From: Clostridium fermenticellae
Lineage (GTDB): Bacteria > Bacillota > Clostridia > Clostridiales > Clostridiaceae
Length of the DNA stretch: 64,000 bases
Assembly: GCF_003600355.1 (NCBI RefSeq)
Contig: NZ_CP032416.1
Coordinates: 1,446,183 to 1,510,182, forward strand
Direction: 5' to 3'
Part shown: positions 7,009 through 16,635 of the stretch, piece by piece
Numbering within the stretch: position 1 is the stretch's first letter
How the letters are laid out: the number at the start of each line of letters is the position of its first letter
Notes under the pieces: model-generated
Told to the model about the DNA's origin: nothing
Seen by the model: only the letters and a program-made list of their open reading frames with translations
Databases searched by the model: none
Position numbers and translations under genes: made by a program

Positions 7009-9030
7009 ATGGATAATACTAAAATTAATCCGCAAGATACGATATTTGCATTAGATATAGGGACACGATCAGTTATAGGAACTGTCGGCATTGTAAAGGA
7101 TAAAAAGTTTTTTGTTATAGAAGAACATTGTGTAGAACATGAAGAAAGAGCCATGATTGATGGACAAATACATGACATTACATTAGTTGCTAATACGGTT
7201 AATATTATAAAAAGCAATCTTGAGAAAAAGTTAAATATAAAATTGAAAAATGTTGCTATTGCGGCAGCAGGCAGATTTTTGAAAACTATGTTATCAAAGG
7301 CCAGGATGGAAATTGACGACGATAAAGAGATTGATAAAGATACTATAAGAACTCTTGAATTAACTGCAGTCAAAACTGCTGAACAGAAGATTAATGAAGA
7401 AACAAGTGGAAAACTTTATTGTGTTGGATATAGTGTTAAGAACTATTATTTAAATGGATATTTGATAAGCAATTTGTTGTCACATAAAGCTACTAATATT
7501 GAGATTGAGGTTATAGCCACATTTTTACCAAAATCAGTGGTTGACAGTTTGTATTCAGTTATGGCAAAGGTTGGGCTTCAAGTTGTAAGTCTTACTTTAG
7601 AACCTATAGCAGCTATAGAGGTAGCTATTCCAAAGAAATTAAGATTATTGAATTTAGCATTGATAGACGTTGGAGCAGGTACTTCTGATATAGCAATAAG
7701 CAGCAATGATACGATATCTTCATATGGAATGGTTCCTTTAGCAGGTGATGAAGTTACAGAAGTAATAGCTCAAAATTATCTTGTGGATTTTAATACTGCT
7801 GAAAATATAAAGCGTGCATCTACTACGGGTGGAAAATATAAATACAAGGATGTCCTTGATATTGAAAATGAAATTTCTTCAGAAGAGGTTATTAAAGTCA
7901 TATCTCCTGTCGTAAAAAAAATAGCAGATGAGGTTGGAAATAAAATTATAGAATTAAATGGTGGAAAATCGCCTAATGCTGTATTTATGGTGGGTGGAGG
8001 AGCATATACTCCAAAACTTAAGGATTTTTTAGCTGAAAAACTTAATTTGCAGGATCAAAGGATAGGTATAAAATCGAGAGAAGATATAAAAGATTGTGTA
8101 TGCACAGATAATTCACTTGGAAGTATAGGAGTTACAGTTTTAGGTATAGCTTTAACATCTATACGAAAGTTTGGAAATGACTTTATAGATGTATTTTTAA
8201 ATGATTCAGTAATAAGTCTTTTCAATTCTCATAAACATACTGTTATAGATGTTATTATACAGGCTGGTATAAATCCAAAAGTTTTTATGGGCAAAAATGG
8301 TAAAAATCTAAAATTTATATTAAACGGTATAAATAGAGTCGCATTTGGTTCGCTTTCAACTCCTTCGGAAATAAAAATAAATGATGCCAAAGCTAATATA
8401 GATGACATGGTAAAGGAAGGAGACAGGATAATTATAAATTATGCGGTGAATGGAAATGATGCGAGACCCAATGTTAAGGATTATATACAAAAAGTATATT
8501 CGGTGAGCTTTTTTATAAATGATATCATGGATAATTTAGAGCCAGTGGCTATAATTAATGGTAAGAGAGTGGATATAAATACTTTTATAAAAGAGAACGA
8601 TATTGTAGAGATATTGTTTCCGGAAACACTTCGTGATTACAAGAAATATTTTCTTAAAGATGACAGTGATGATACTGATTATGAATACTATCTAGAAGGC
8701 CAAAAAGTATCTTTTGACCATGTGATTAACGAAGGTGAAAAAATATATAGAATAAAAAAAGAAGATGGTATTAATAGCAAAGATAATAGTAAGGATGAAA
8801 AAAAATCTTCTGATGGTGTTGAGTTAAATATAGTTGCAAATGGAAAAAATATCACACTAAAAGGTAAGGAACAATATGTATTTGTGGATATATTCAATTA
8901 TATTGAGTTTAATCTGGCAGTTCCAAAAGGAAAGTTATTTTTAAGATTAAACGGAGAAAATGCAGGTTATTATGATAAACTTTCAGAGGGTGATGTAATA
9001 GAGATTGGATGGGATAAAAGGAGTGACTAA
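7009..9030 (+). CDS. FtsA-like actin-fold ATPase with C-terminal extension
   Basis: 673-residue protein with an FtsA/actin-type ATPase fold in its first ~390 residues: phosphate 1 motif ALDIGTRS (14-21), the central LIDVGAGTSDIAI, and adenosine motif FMVGGGAYTPKL. Typical FtsA is about 400-420 residues and ends in a membrane-binding amphipathic helix. Here about 280 extra residues follow, with repeated short NGKR..D....I.ENDIVEI and LNGENAG....L.EGDVIEI segments that resemble beta-grasp (ThiS/TGS-like) folds. Role probably cytoskeletal or envelope-linked, but unproven. Start chosen at ATG 7009 behind AGAAGAGG; an in-frame ATG at 6961 overlaps the -10. The M20 amidohydrolase follows by 4 bases, so they are co-transcribed. 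Confidence 0.75.
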   Translation: MDNTKINPQDTIFALDIGTRSVIGTVGIVKDKKFFVIEEHCVEHEERAMIDGQIHDITLVANTVNIIKSNLEKKLNIKLKNVAIAAAGRFLKTMLSKARMEIDDDKEIDKDTIRTLELTAVKTAEQKINEETSGKLYCVGYSVKNYYLNGYLISNLLSHKATNIEIEVIATFLPKSVVDSLYSVMAKVGLQVVSLTLEPIAAIEVAIPKKLRLLNLALIDVGAGTSDIAISSNDTISSYGMVPLAGDEVTEVIAQNYLVDFNTAENIKRASTTGGKYKYKDVLDIENEISSEEVIKVISPVVKKIADEVGNKIIELNGGKSPNAVFMVGGGAYTPKLKDFLAEKLNLQDQRIGIKSREDIKDCVCTDNSLGSIGVTVLGIALTSIRKFGNDFIDVFLNDSVISLFNSHKHTVIDVIIQAGINPKVFMGKNGKNLKFILNGINRVAFGSLSTPSEIKINDAKANIDDMVKEGDRIIINYAVNGNDARPNVKDYIQKVYSVSFFINDIMDNLEPVAIINGKRVDINTFIKENDIVEILFPETLRDYKKYFLKDDSDDTDYEYYLEGQKVSFDHVINEGEKIYRIKKEDGINSKDNSKDEKKSSDGVELNIVANGKNITLKGKEQYVFVDIFNYIEFNLAVPKGKLFLRLNGENAGYYDKLSEGDVIEIGWDKRSD

Positions 9031-9034
9031 GAGA

Positions 9035-10201
9035 ATGAATTTTTTAGAGATGGCGCAAGATATCAAGCAAGAGCTTATAAGTATAAGAAGGGATATTCAT
9101 ATGTATCCTGAACTTGGATATGAGGAATTCAGAACTTCTAAAAAGATAAAAGAATTTTTAGACAGGGAAGGCATAAAATACATTGAAACTGCAAAAACTG
9201 GTATATGTGGAATAATAAATGGAAATGGAAATAAGACAATAGGAATACGTGCCGATATGGATGCACTCCCACTTAAGGATAATAAGACATGTGAGTATAG
9301 TTCTAAAATTAATGGAAAAATGCATGCATGTGGACATGATGCGCATACTACTATACTTTTAGGTGTGGCTAAAATATTAAATAGCATAAAGAGTGAATTA
9401 AACGGAAATATAAAACTGTTTTTTGAACCTGCTGAGGAAACTACCGGTGGGGCAAAAGTGATGATAGAAGAGGGTGTACTACAAAATCCAAATGTCGATA
9501 AAGTAATTGGACTCCATGTGGAACCAGATATAGAAGTTGGAAAAATAGGAATTAAAATGGGAGTAGTAAATGCGTCATCTAATCCATTTACAATAAAGAT
9601 AAAAGGTAAGGGAGCCCATGGTGCACATCCTGACACAGGAATAGATCCTGTTTTAATAGCAAGTTCAGTTGTAGTTGTACTACAGAATATTGTAAGTCGA
9701 GAAATTCCACCTACAGATCCCGCAGTAATAACAATTGGAACAATACATGGAGGTACAGCACAGAATATAATTCCGGAAGAGGTCACAATAAGTGGTATAA
9801 TTAGAACACTTAGAAGGGAACATAGATCTTATGTAAAGAGGCGATTGGTGGAAGTTACAGAAGGTATAGTTAACTCTATGAGAGGTAAGTGTGAGATAGA
9901 TATAGAAGAAAGTTATCCTTGCCTTTACAATGATGATGAAACAACTAAGATGGTGGTAAAATGTGCATCTTCATTAATTAAGGAGGAAAATATTAAGATG
10001 CTTTCAAATCCGAGTATGGGTGTTGAAAGCTTTGCGTATTTTTCTATGGAAAGGCCATCTGCATTTTATTATCTCGGGTGTGGAAATAAAGCAAAAGGGA
10101 TATTAAATCCGGCACATGGTAGTCTTTTTGATATTGATGAAGAGTGTCTTCCTATAGGAGTTGCAATACAATGTAAAACTGCATTTGAACTTTTAAAATG
10201 A
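9035..10201 (+). CDS. M20 family metallo-amidohydrolase
   Basis: Zinc/manganese-dependent amidohydrolase of the hippurate hydrolase / N-acyl-amino-acid deacylase group (388 residues, usual length about 390). Visible motifs are RADMDAL, the metal-binding MHACGHDAHTT, and FEPAEE with the catalytic Glu pair, then GLHVEP. C-terminal metal ligand His is in NPAHGS. Start set at ATG 9035, after AAAGGAGTG, just past the upstream stop. The substrate (N-acetyl-diaminopimelate, N-acyl-Cys or other) cannot be read from sequence. It is co-transcribed with the FtsA-like gene and ends at a terminator. Confidence 0.9.
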   Translation: MNFLEMAQDIKQELISIRRDIHMYPELGYEEFRTSKKIKEFLDREGIKYIETAKTGICGIINGNGNKTIGIRADMDALPLKDNKTCEYSSKINGKMHACGHDAHTTILLGVAKILNSIKSELNGNIKLFFEPAEETTGGAKVMIEEGVLQNPNVDKVIGLHVEPDIEVGKIGIKMGVVNASSNPFTIKIKGKGAHGAHPDTGIDPVLIASSVVVVLQNIVSREIPPTDPAVITIGTIHGGTAQNIIPEEVTISGIIRTLRREHRSYVKRRLVEVTEGIVNSMRGKCEIDIEESYPCLYNDDETTKMVVKCASSLIKEENIKMLSNPSMGVESFAYFSMERPSAFYYLGCGNKAKGILNPAHGSLFDIDEECLPIGVAIQCKTAFELLK

Positions 10202-10225
10202 TCTTTAGCTTAATATAAATACATT

Positions 10226-10257
10226 AAAAAGGCGGACAATTATTGTCGGCTTTTTTG
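10226..10257 (+). terminator. Terminator of the ftsA-like / M20 operon
   Basis: Stem AAAAAGGCGGACAA with TTGTCGGCTTTTT (one bulge) and a run of T. Confidence 0.8.
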
Positions 10258-10389
10258 TAATTAAGCCAAGGTTTAAAATATTATATGTTGATTTTATAAA
10301 TACTGTTATTATATAATTAGATGTTGTCTAAATAAAATTGAGGATATAAAAGGACATATGAGATTAATTGTAGAATTAGGAGTGATGAT

Positions 10390-11349
10390 GTGAAAGTTGA
10401 AATAGGAATTAATGAAGCAGAACAAAGAATAGATAAATTTTTAAGAAAATGGCTTAAAGATATGCCCTTGAGTGGTATATACAGAAGTATAAGAAAAGGC
10501 GACATAAGAGTAAACGGAAAAAAAGTAAAAGAGAAATATTTTCTCTGTGAGGGAGATATAGTAGAAACAAAGCATATATTGACAGAAAATAGAAAACGAA
10601 TATTCACTAGAATAGATAATGATTTTTTGAAAATAACATATGAAGATAAAAATATGATTATAGTTGAGAAGTGGCCTGGAGTTTTGGTTCATTCAGACAA
10701 AAAAAAAGGAGAAAATACGTTAACTGATTATGTATTATCATACTTATACGATAAAGGGGACTATAATCCGGAACAGGAGATAACGTTCACCCCTGCACCT
10801 TGTAATAGGCTCGATAGAAATACATCTGGTGTAGTTATATATGGTAAGAATTTTGAATCTATTAAATTGCTTAATGAGATGATAAGAGAAAGAAGAATAA
10901 AGAAATACTATGAGGCACTTGTAAAGGGAAGGTTAAGAGATGGAATATACAGAGCATATATAATGAAAAATGAGGATCAGAATATATCGAAAATATTTGA
11001 TACTCCACGAAAAGGTGCTAAAGAAATAGCAATGCAGGTGAAAACTCTTAGTACATGTGGAACATATTCTCTTTTAGAATTGGAGCTTATTACTGGAAGG
11101 AGCCATCAATTGAGAGCACATTTGAGTTATCTTAAGAATCCTATAGTTGGAGATATCAAATATGGAATAAGTAAATTGAATAGTTTTTTTTATAATAAAT
11201 ACGGACTGGATTATCAATTTTTATATGCATATAAATTGACATTTAAAGATTGTCCCGAGAAATTATCGTATTTAGAAAATAAAACTTTAGCTGAAAGTTT
11301 GCCACCTATGCTTAAGAAGATTAAAAATGATATATTCGAGAAATTCTAA
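10390..11349 (+). CDS. RluA-family rRNA/tRNA pseudouridine synthase
   Basis: Isomerises uridine to pseudouridine in structured RNA. 319 residues: an N-terminal S4 RNA-binding domain (RIDKFLRKWL ... DIRVNGKKV ... EGDIVE, residues ~13-58) and a catalytic domain with NRLDRNTSGVVIYGK carrying the catalytic Asp, followed by KYYEALVKG and GRSHQLRAHL. Start is GTG 10390 with GGAG about 10 bases upstream; the ATG at 10388 is out of frame. Target position unknown. It is 33 bases upstream of the flippase gene and likely shares its transcript. Confidence 0.9.
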   Translation: MKVEIGINEAEQRIDKFLRKWLKDMPLSGIYRSIRKGDIRVNGKKVKEKYFLCEGDIVETKHILTENRKRIFTRIDNDFLKITYEDKNMIIVEKWPGVLVHSDKKKGENTLTDYVLSYLYDKGDYNPEQEITFTPAPCNRLDRNTSGVVIYGKNFESIKLLNEMIRERRIKKYYEALVKGRLRDGIYRAYIMKNEDQNISKIFDTPRKGAKEIAMQVKTLSTCGTYSLLELELITGRSHQLRAHLSYLKNPIVGDIKYGISKLNSFFYNKYGLDYQFLYAYKLTFKDCPEKLSYLENKTLAESLPPMLKKIKNDIFEKF

Positions 11350-11382
11350 AACATATACTATGAGAATGAGGAGTTTTTAAAG

Positions 11383-12990
11383 ATGAAGGAACAATCAACT
11401 ACTAAAGGCTTTGCTATACTTTCTGCTGCAGGCATGTTAGTAAAGATTCTGTCATTACTCTATATACCACTATTTAGACATATAATTGGTGATGAAGGAT
11501 ATGGTATATCTGGTGTTTCGCTTCAAGTATATGTTTTTGTATTTGTACTTACAAATGCTGGAATACCTGTAGCTATATCTAAATTGGTATCTGAACTTAT
11601 TGCCGTTAAAAATTATAAAGATGCAGTTAAAGGATTTAAAATAGCAAGATTTGCTCTTTTAATATTAGGGTTAGTTATGTTTATATTGTTAATTGCATTT
11701 TCACACCCGATAGCTCGTTTAATACATTATGATAAAGCATATTTATCAATATTAACTTTAGCACCGGCAATTTTATTTACTTCGATAGCATCAGCTTACA
11801 GAGGATATTTTCAAGGAAGAGGGAATATGACACCTACGGCTATATCGCAGGTCATAGAACAGACTGCAAACATAGTCTTTTCAATTATATTTGCAGTTTA
11901 CTTAATAAAATTTGGAGTTGAAGCAGGTGTCGCTGGTGGTTCTATAGGTACGTCGTGTGGAGCGCTTGCATCAGCAACATTTTTAATATTTTATTATCAA
12001 AAGCACAGAAAATTTCGTATTCCTAGAGAAGAAATTGAAATGTGTAAAAGAAGACTCACCACAAAACAGTTATTGAAGCGAATAGTGAAATATGGAGTTC
12101 CGATAACAATGTGCGTTGGAATGACTAATGCAGGAAACTTGGTTGATGTGTACAATACTAAAGTAAGATTAATGGCTGGTGGTATTTCTGATACGAAAGC
12201 TACAATATGGTATGGTTATTTAACCAAATATCAGCAGTTAATGAATGTTCCGATAACAATAATTTCATCACTTTCTATGGCTATTTTGCCGGCAATTTCA
12301 GCTGCAGTAGCTTTAAAGGATAAATATAATGTAAAGCAAAAGATAAATTATTCGTTTAGATTATGCTTTTCAATTGCTATACCATGTGCTGTTGGACTTG
12401 CTGTTTTAAGTGATCCGATTTTTAAAATGTTAAAGTTTGCCGGTGGATCATATATTATGAAATATGGTTCAGTAGTTCTTGTTTTAATGTCCATTATGCA
12501 GATACAGACAACAATACTTCAGAGTATAGGCAAGTTATTTATTGCAACTGCATATTCGGTCCTTGGTATATGTTTTAAGATAGCTGTAAATTATTTTTTA
12601 ATAGCTATTCCACGTATAAACATACTTGGTGCTATAGTTGGAAGTACAGTTGGTTTTTTAGTTCCTATAATATTAAATCATAGGGTTATAAGAAAAACAT
12701 TAAATATAAAATTAAGTCTTTTTGTACATGCAATAAAACCTGTCATAGCTTCAGCAGCTATGGGGGTAGTAGTTTTCATAGTTCACTACGGATTCAATTT
12801 TGTATTTAATGTTCTACATAAGGGATATTTTGCAGATACACTTGCAACTGTTATATCTATCGGTATTGGTGGTATTACATATTTGTTTTTATTAATAGTA
12901 ATTGGTGGTATAAAAAGAGAAGACTTAGATTCTATGCCACGCAAACTTATGACACTCATTCCAAATTTTATATTAAGAATGGTGAAGTAA
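11383..12990 (+). CDS. MurJ/YtgP-like polysaccharide or lipid II flippase (MOP superfamily)
   Basis: Integral membrane protein of 535 residues with about 14 hydrophobic segments, MVF/MATE-like, predicted to flip lipid-linked cell-wall precursors. The opening KGFAILSAAGMLVKILSLLYIPLFR..IGDEGYGI and the following NAGIPVAISKLVSE are typical of the YtgP/SpoVB group. In Bacillus YtgP (MurJ) flips lipid II. It faces the SpoVB-like gene at 13002-14510, giving two related flippases end to end. Confidence 0.8.
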   Translation: MKEQSTTKGFAILSAAGMLVKILSLLYIPLFRHIIGDEGYGISGVSLQVYVFVFVLTNAGIPVAISKLVSELIAVKNYKDAVKGFKIARFALLILGLVMFILLIAFSHPIARLIHYDKAYLSILTLAPAILFTSIASAYRGYFQGRGNMTPTAISQVIEQTANIVFSIIFAVYLIKFGVEAGVAGGSIGTSCGALASATFLIFYYQKHRKFRIPREEIEMCKRRLTTKQLLKRIVKYGVPITMCVGMTNAGNLVDVYNTKVRLMAGGISDTKATIWYGYLTKYQQLMNVPITIISSLSMAILPAISAAVALKDKYNVKQKINYSFRLCFSIAIPCAVGLAVLSDPIFKMLKFAGGSYIMKYGSVVLVLMSIMQIQTTILQSIGKLFIATAYSVLGICFKIAVNYFLIAIPRINILGAIVGSTVGFLVPIILNHRVIRKTLNIKLSLFVHAIKPVIASAAMGVVVFIVHYGFNFVFNVLHKGYFADTLATVISIGIGGITYLFLLIVIGGIKREDLDSMPRKLMTLIPNFILRMVK

Positions 12991-13000
12991 TTAAATTTAA

Positions 13001-13025
13001 GTCAGGAAAATCTTCTTTTCCTGAC
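13001..13025. terminator. Shared hairpin between the convergent flippase genes
   Basis: Perfect 10-bp stem GTCAGGAAAA / TTTTCCTGAC with a 5-base loop, 10 bases after the plus-strand stop and overlapping the last codons of the minus-strand gene. There is no extended U-tract on either side. Confidence 0.5.
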
Positions 13026-14510
13026 CACTGAAATTAAGAAAATTAGTGTACATAAGAATCCTGTAAATAAAATTGTTATACCTTCTAGTGTTGCTGATCT
13101 GTAAGACACAAAATTTTTTATTGTATATAAAATCAAGTATAATAAGATTGAAGCCAGTATATATATCGAAAATTCATATTTTGAGAAATCTATAAAGTAA
13201 ATTTTCCTGATTTCATATAGATTCATAATTAGACCTGTACCTGAGGTTAATATTAATGATATCCCGTATGAATAAACATTTATTTGTTTTATTGGTGTAA
13301 GCAAATATAATATAATTAATTCTTCAAATGAGACTATGAGAGAATTTTTTAGTATGATATTTTGTTTTCCAAGTCCGTTTAATATTGCATAACTTGCAGA
13401 ACTAACGTATGCTAGTGGTGCTGCTAATGTACAAAAATGTATATAACTCCCTAAGTCATTTCTACTATAAAGCATACTGCCTAGTATATTTGGTATAATT
13501 GAGCATATTACCAGTGTTGTCATTCCTAAAATGAATGCAATTTTTATAACTTGAGCAATTCTGTTTTCAACCTGCCAATAATCCTTTTTACTTAATTTCT
13601 CAGATAGATCTGGTATTAATATTGTAGATATTGAATTAACTATTATCATAGGAAAAAATATTATATTCATTGCCATTCCGTTGAACTTTCCGATCATAGA
13701 TAATGCTGTATTATATTCAATTCCAGAACTTATAAGTCTTCTTGGTACGATTAAAGTTGAAGTTGTAGAGAGTACCATTGTTATAAAATCGGTTATACAT
13801 AAAGGAAATGAAATAATTAGTACATCGAATAATAACTGTAGCTTGTCTTCAGATGCTGTATAACTAAAACCAAGTTTAGCTTTTTTCCTTTTGTAGAATA
13901 TATAAAGTAATATAAAACTTATAAGTTCACCTAGTGTTAAAGTCATATATGCACCAGTTACAGTACTTTTAACTGTCTTTAAATTAAATACGGTTATTAT
14001 GCTTACAAATATAATTATTCTGATAAATTTCTCACTCACATCTATAAGCGCAGGTACCTTAATATCTGATACTCCATAAAAATATCCTTTAAATATTGAT
14101 GAAAGTGATATAAATATCATAGCAGGGCATATTATTTGTAATGCCTGTATTGTCCTTGTATCTTTAATTATATATGTACTTATAAAATTCGCATATGAAA
14201 ATACAAATACTGCCACTACAATTGCTAATATACAGTCGAATATCAGAGAAACATCAATAGTTCTATTTAAATTCCTAAAATCATTTTTGCTGTAGTAGAT
14301 AGCAGATCTTCTTGATATTGCCGGAATTATTCCACCACATATTAAGCATATGAATAAATCGTAAATTGGCATTATAAGACCATAAAGGCCTATACCCTCT
14401 GCTCCCATATTTCTGGAAAGAATTATTGAAAAAACGAAACCAAAAATTCCTGTAATTAAATTTGAAAAAATCATAATTAGAGAATTTTTTAAAAATCTAT
14501 CTCTTTTCAT
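13002..14510 (-). CDS. SpoVB-like stage V sporulation flippase
   Basis: 502-residue polytopic membrane protein (about 13-14 TM segments) of the MOP flippase superfamily. The N-terminus KNSLIMIFSNLITGIFGFVFSIILSRNMGAEGIGLYGLIMPIYDLFICLICGGI-type pattern (shown in part), with GAEGIGLYGLIMPIYDLF and GIIPAISR, matches SpoVB. SpoVB is needed for spore cortex peptidoglycan in Bacillus. The C-terminus is basic (RKRRFS). ATG 14510 is preceded by GAGGAG. Convergent with the MurJ-like gene. Confidence 0.8.
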   Translation of the reverse strand: MKRDRFLKNSLIMIFSNLITGIFGFVFSIILSRNMGAEGIGLYGLIMPIYDLFICLICGGIIPAISRRSAIYYSKNDFRNLNRTIDVSLIFDCILAIVVAVFVFSYANFISTYIIKDTRTIQALQIICPAMIFISLSSIFKGYFYGVSDIKVPALIDVSEKFIRIIIFVSIITVFNLKTVKSTVTGAYMTLTLGELISFILLYIFYKRKKAKLGFSYTASEDKLQLLFDVLIISFPLCITDFITMVLSTTSTLIVPRRLISSGIEYNTALSMIGKFNGMAMNIIFFPMIIVNSISTILIPDLSEKLSKKDYWQVENRIAQVIKIAFILGMTTLVICSIIPNILGSMLYSRNDLGSYIHFCTLAAPLAYVSSASYAILNGLGKQNIILKNSLIVSFEELIILYLLTPIKQINVYSYGISLILTSGTGLIMNLYEIRKIYFIDFSKYEFSIYILASILLYLILYTIKNFVSYRSATLEGITILFTGFLCTLIFLISVVRKRRFS

Positions 14511-14615
14511 ATAATAAAAAACTCCTCTTGATATTTTATGGACTATATATAAAATTATGAGAAGTAATTACATTATATTCTAATAATGATAATTTTAAAA
14601 TTAAGGGCTTTTTAT

Positions 14616-14623
14616 GATATAAT
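14616..14623 (+). promoter_or_regulatory. Extended -10 promoter of the rubrerythrin-like gene
   Basis: TGATATAAT (TG-n-TATAAT) 39 bases before the start at 14662. The -35 position is not well conserved, as is common for extended -10 promoters. Confidence 0.45.
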
Positions 14624-14661
14624 ATTCCTGATTAAATTTAACAGTAGGGGGAAAAGTCTGT

Positions 14662-15222
14662 ATGACTGAATTATTTTGTACAATTTGTGGAATGAAAATA
14701 AATTCTACAAATTTTGATTTCAATAAAGAAGCATTTGAAGATAAAAATTCTATTAATAATATAAAGTTTTGTCCTTTCTGTGGTTCACCGCTTGAGTATA
14801 TAAAAAATGAAGATGAGAGTTATAAATACAGAAATATTAAACTTAAAGATGATGCTCTTAAAATTATCGATCATGCGATGAAGCTAGAGGTTTTTAATGG
14901 CGATTTCTATAAAAAGGCAGCATTTTTAGCGAAAAATGAGAACATAAAGGATATGTTTAAATCACTTTCCAATATAGAATATATGCATGCAAGAATACAC
15001 AACAGAATTGGTGGGTTTAAGAAATTACCGGTGCTTAGAGATATGGATTATTCAAAATATAATACTGATAATATACTTCTTGATATGGCTTGTAAAAGGG
15101 AAAAACATGCAGTTGAATATTATGAAAAATATATTGATTATATTGATTCCTATGATATCAAGACGATATTTAAGGTATTATCTGAAGTAGAAAAAGGACA
15201 TATAGAACTTACAAGTAGATAA
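14662..15222 (+). CDS. Rubrerythrin-like di-iron protein with N-terminal zinc ribbon
   Basis: 186 residues. Two CxxC pairs (Cys6/Cys9 and Cys37/Cys40) form an N-terminal zinc-ribbon or rubredoxin-like site. The rest is a four-helix ferritin-like domain with two ExxH pairs (Glu106-His109 and Glu177-His180) and further Glu76 and Glu152, as expected for a di-iron centre. The N-terminal placement of the metal ribbon recalls reverse rubrerythrins. Such proteins detoxify peroxide in anaerobes; that role is inferred. RBS AGGGGGAAAAG. Divergent from spoVB. Confidence 0.75.
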   Translation: MTELFCTICGMKINSTNFDFNKEAFEDKNSINNIKFCPFCGSPLEYIKNEDESYKYRNIKLKDDALKIIDHAMKLEVFNGDFYKKAAFLAKNENIKDMFKSLSNIEYMHARIHNRIGGFKKLPVLRDMDYSKYNTDNILLDMACKREKHAVEYYEKYIDYIDSYDIKTIFKVLSEVEKGHIELTSR

Positions 15223-15295
15223 TAGTTATTAATCATATAAAGCAAGATTTCAAAATATATATATTTTAAGGATATTATATAGGAGAGATTATAAT

Positions 15296-16603
15296 ATGAA
15301 AAAAATTTTTGAAATCTTGCTAGTGATAATATGTATTACTTGTTCTGCAATTTTGATAACTAAATATATTAGGGATTCAACTTATAATAAGGTAATTATT
15401 AAGGATAAGAACATTTCTTGTGATGTTAAATATAGGGGTCTTAAGGAAGCAACAGATTTTGTAGCTGATAGTTCTGGTAATTATTACATAGCTTATAAGG
15501 ATAAAATACAGGTTATAAATAAAAATGGAGAGAGTTACTATCTTATTAAAAATGATAAACTTAACATATCCAGTCTGGATTTTAGCGATAATATATTGTA
15601 TTTTTCATCGAATACTAAGATATATTCTTATAATTTAAGTAATAAAAAAATGTTTGAGATAGTTAAAGATTTACCTAATTATGGTGATTACAAGAATAGC
15701 ATTGTAAAGGTTGGAGGAGATTATTTATATATAACAATAGGTGCTGTTACAAACTCAGGTGTTGTGGGAAATGATAATAAATATATAAAAAATAATCCTT
15801 TTATGCATGATATATCACCTGAGGATATAACCTTAAAAGGTATTAATTTCGGAAAAGATAAAACAGGAGCTTTCCAAAGTTATAAAACAAGGAGTACAAA
15901 TGGTCAGCTTGTAGCAGGGCATTCCCCGGGAAATTCTTCCATATTGATTTACAACATAAAAACAGGTAATAGTGAGACATTTGCATGGGGAATAAGGAAT
16001 ATAACAGGAATGGATTTTAATAGTCAAGGAAAACTTTTAGCAATAGTTGGTGGAATAGAAGATAGGGGAATAAGACCTGTTAAAGGTGATAGTGATTACA
16101 TATACGAAATTAAAAAGGGAAATTGGTATGGATGGCCTGATTATAGCGGTGGTGATCCAATTACTTCACCAAGGTTTAGGTTAAATAATAATTTTAATTT
16201 ACAATTTGTACTTGATAATCATCCTACTACTAACCCACCGGCACCGTTGTATCAATACAATAGAGTAAGTTCAATAAAATCATTGGCTATAGATAAAAAA
16301 GGTATTATAGGAAATAAGGATTGTATATATTTTTATGATAAGTCGAACAATAATATATATGCATTTAATGGAATTGGAACAGGAAAAGAAGAAGCTAATC
16401 TTCCTAAGAATTCATTTATAACTGATATGAAGATCTATAATAATTCGCTTTTAGTGCTTGATTCAAATCATGGATATTTATATAGTATAAGTAAAAGCAG
16501 GGGTGCAAATGCTAATTTTAATATAGATAAGAAAATGTACTTATATCTGGTTATGGTTTGTATTTCTGGGATAATTATAGTGTTAACTATACAAAAGAAA
16601 TGA
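15296..16603 (+). CDS. Membrane-anchored glucose/sorbosone dehydrogenase-like beta-propeller
   Basis: 435 residues: an N-terminal membrane anchor (residues ~5-22), an extracellular six-bladed propeller related to soluble PQQ-dependent sugar dehydrogenases, and a C-terminal TM helix (~412-431) with a short KK tail. Family motifs are GIRNITGMDF, GIEDRGIRPV, DSDYIYEI and GNWYGWPDYSGGDP. Whether it binds PQQ is unclear: clostridia normally lack PQQ, and the catalytic His of the family is not obvious here. It may be a sugar- or envelope-binding propeller. RBS AGGAGAG. Confidence 0.75.
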   Translation: MKKIFEILLVIICITCSAILITKYIRDSTYNKVIIKDKNISCDVKYRGLKEATDFVADSSGNYYIAYKDKIQVINKNGESYYLIKNDKLNISSLDFSDNILYFSSNTKIYSYNLSNKKMFEIVKDLPNYGDYKNSIVKVGGDYLYITIGAVTNSGVVGNDNKYIKNNPFMHDISPEDITLKGINFGKDKTGAFQSYKTRSTNGQLVAGHSPGNSSILIYNIKTGNSETFAWGIRNITGMDFNSQGKLLAIVGGIEDRGIRPVKGDSDYIYEIKKGNWYGWPDYSGGDPITSPRFRLNNNFNLQFVLDNHPTTNPPAPLYQYNRVSSIKSLAIDKKGIIGNKDCIYFYDKSNNNIYAFNGIGTGKEEANLPKNSFITDMKIYNNSLLVLDSNHGYLYSISKSRGANANFNIDKKMYLYLVMVCISGIIIVLTIQKK

Positions 16604-16635
16604 TTATATTTTTGTTTCGAAAGGGATAGGTATAT

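Noticed and set aside
9097-9786. A 229-codon ORF on the minus strand inside the M20 amidohydrolase gene
   Set aside because: It lies wholly opposite a gene with clear catalytic motifs, its product is low-complexity Ser/Ile/Pro-rich, and there is no usable ribosome binding site.
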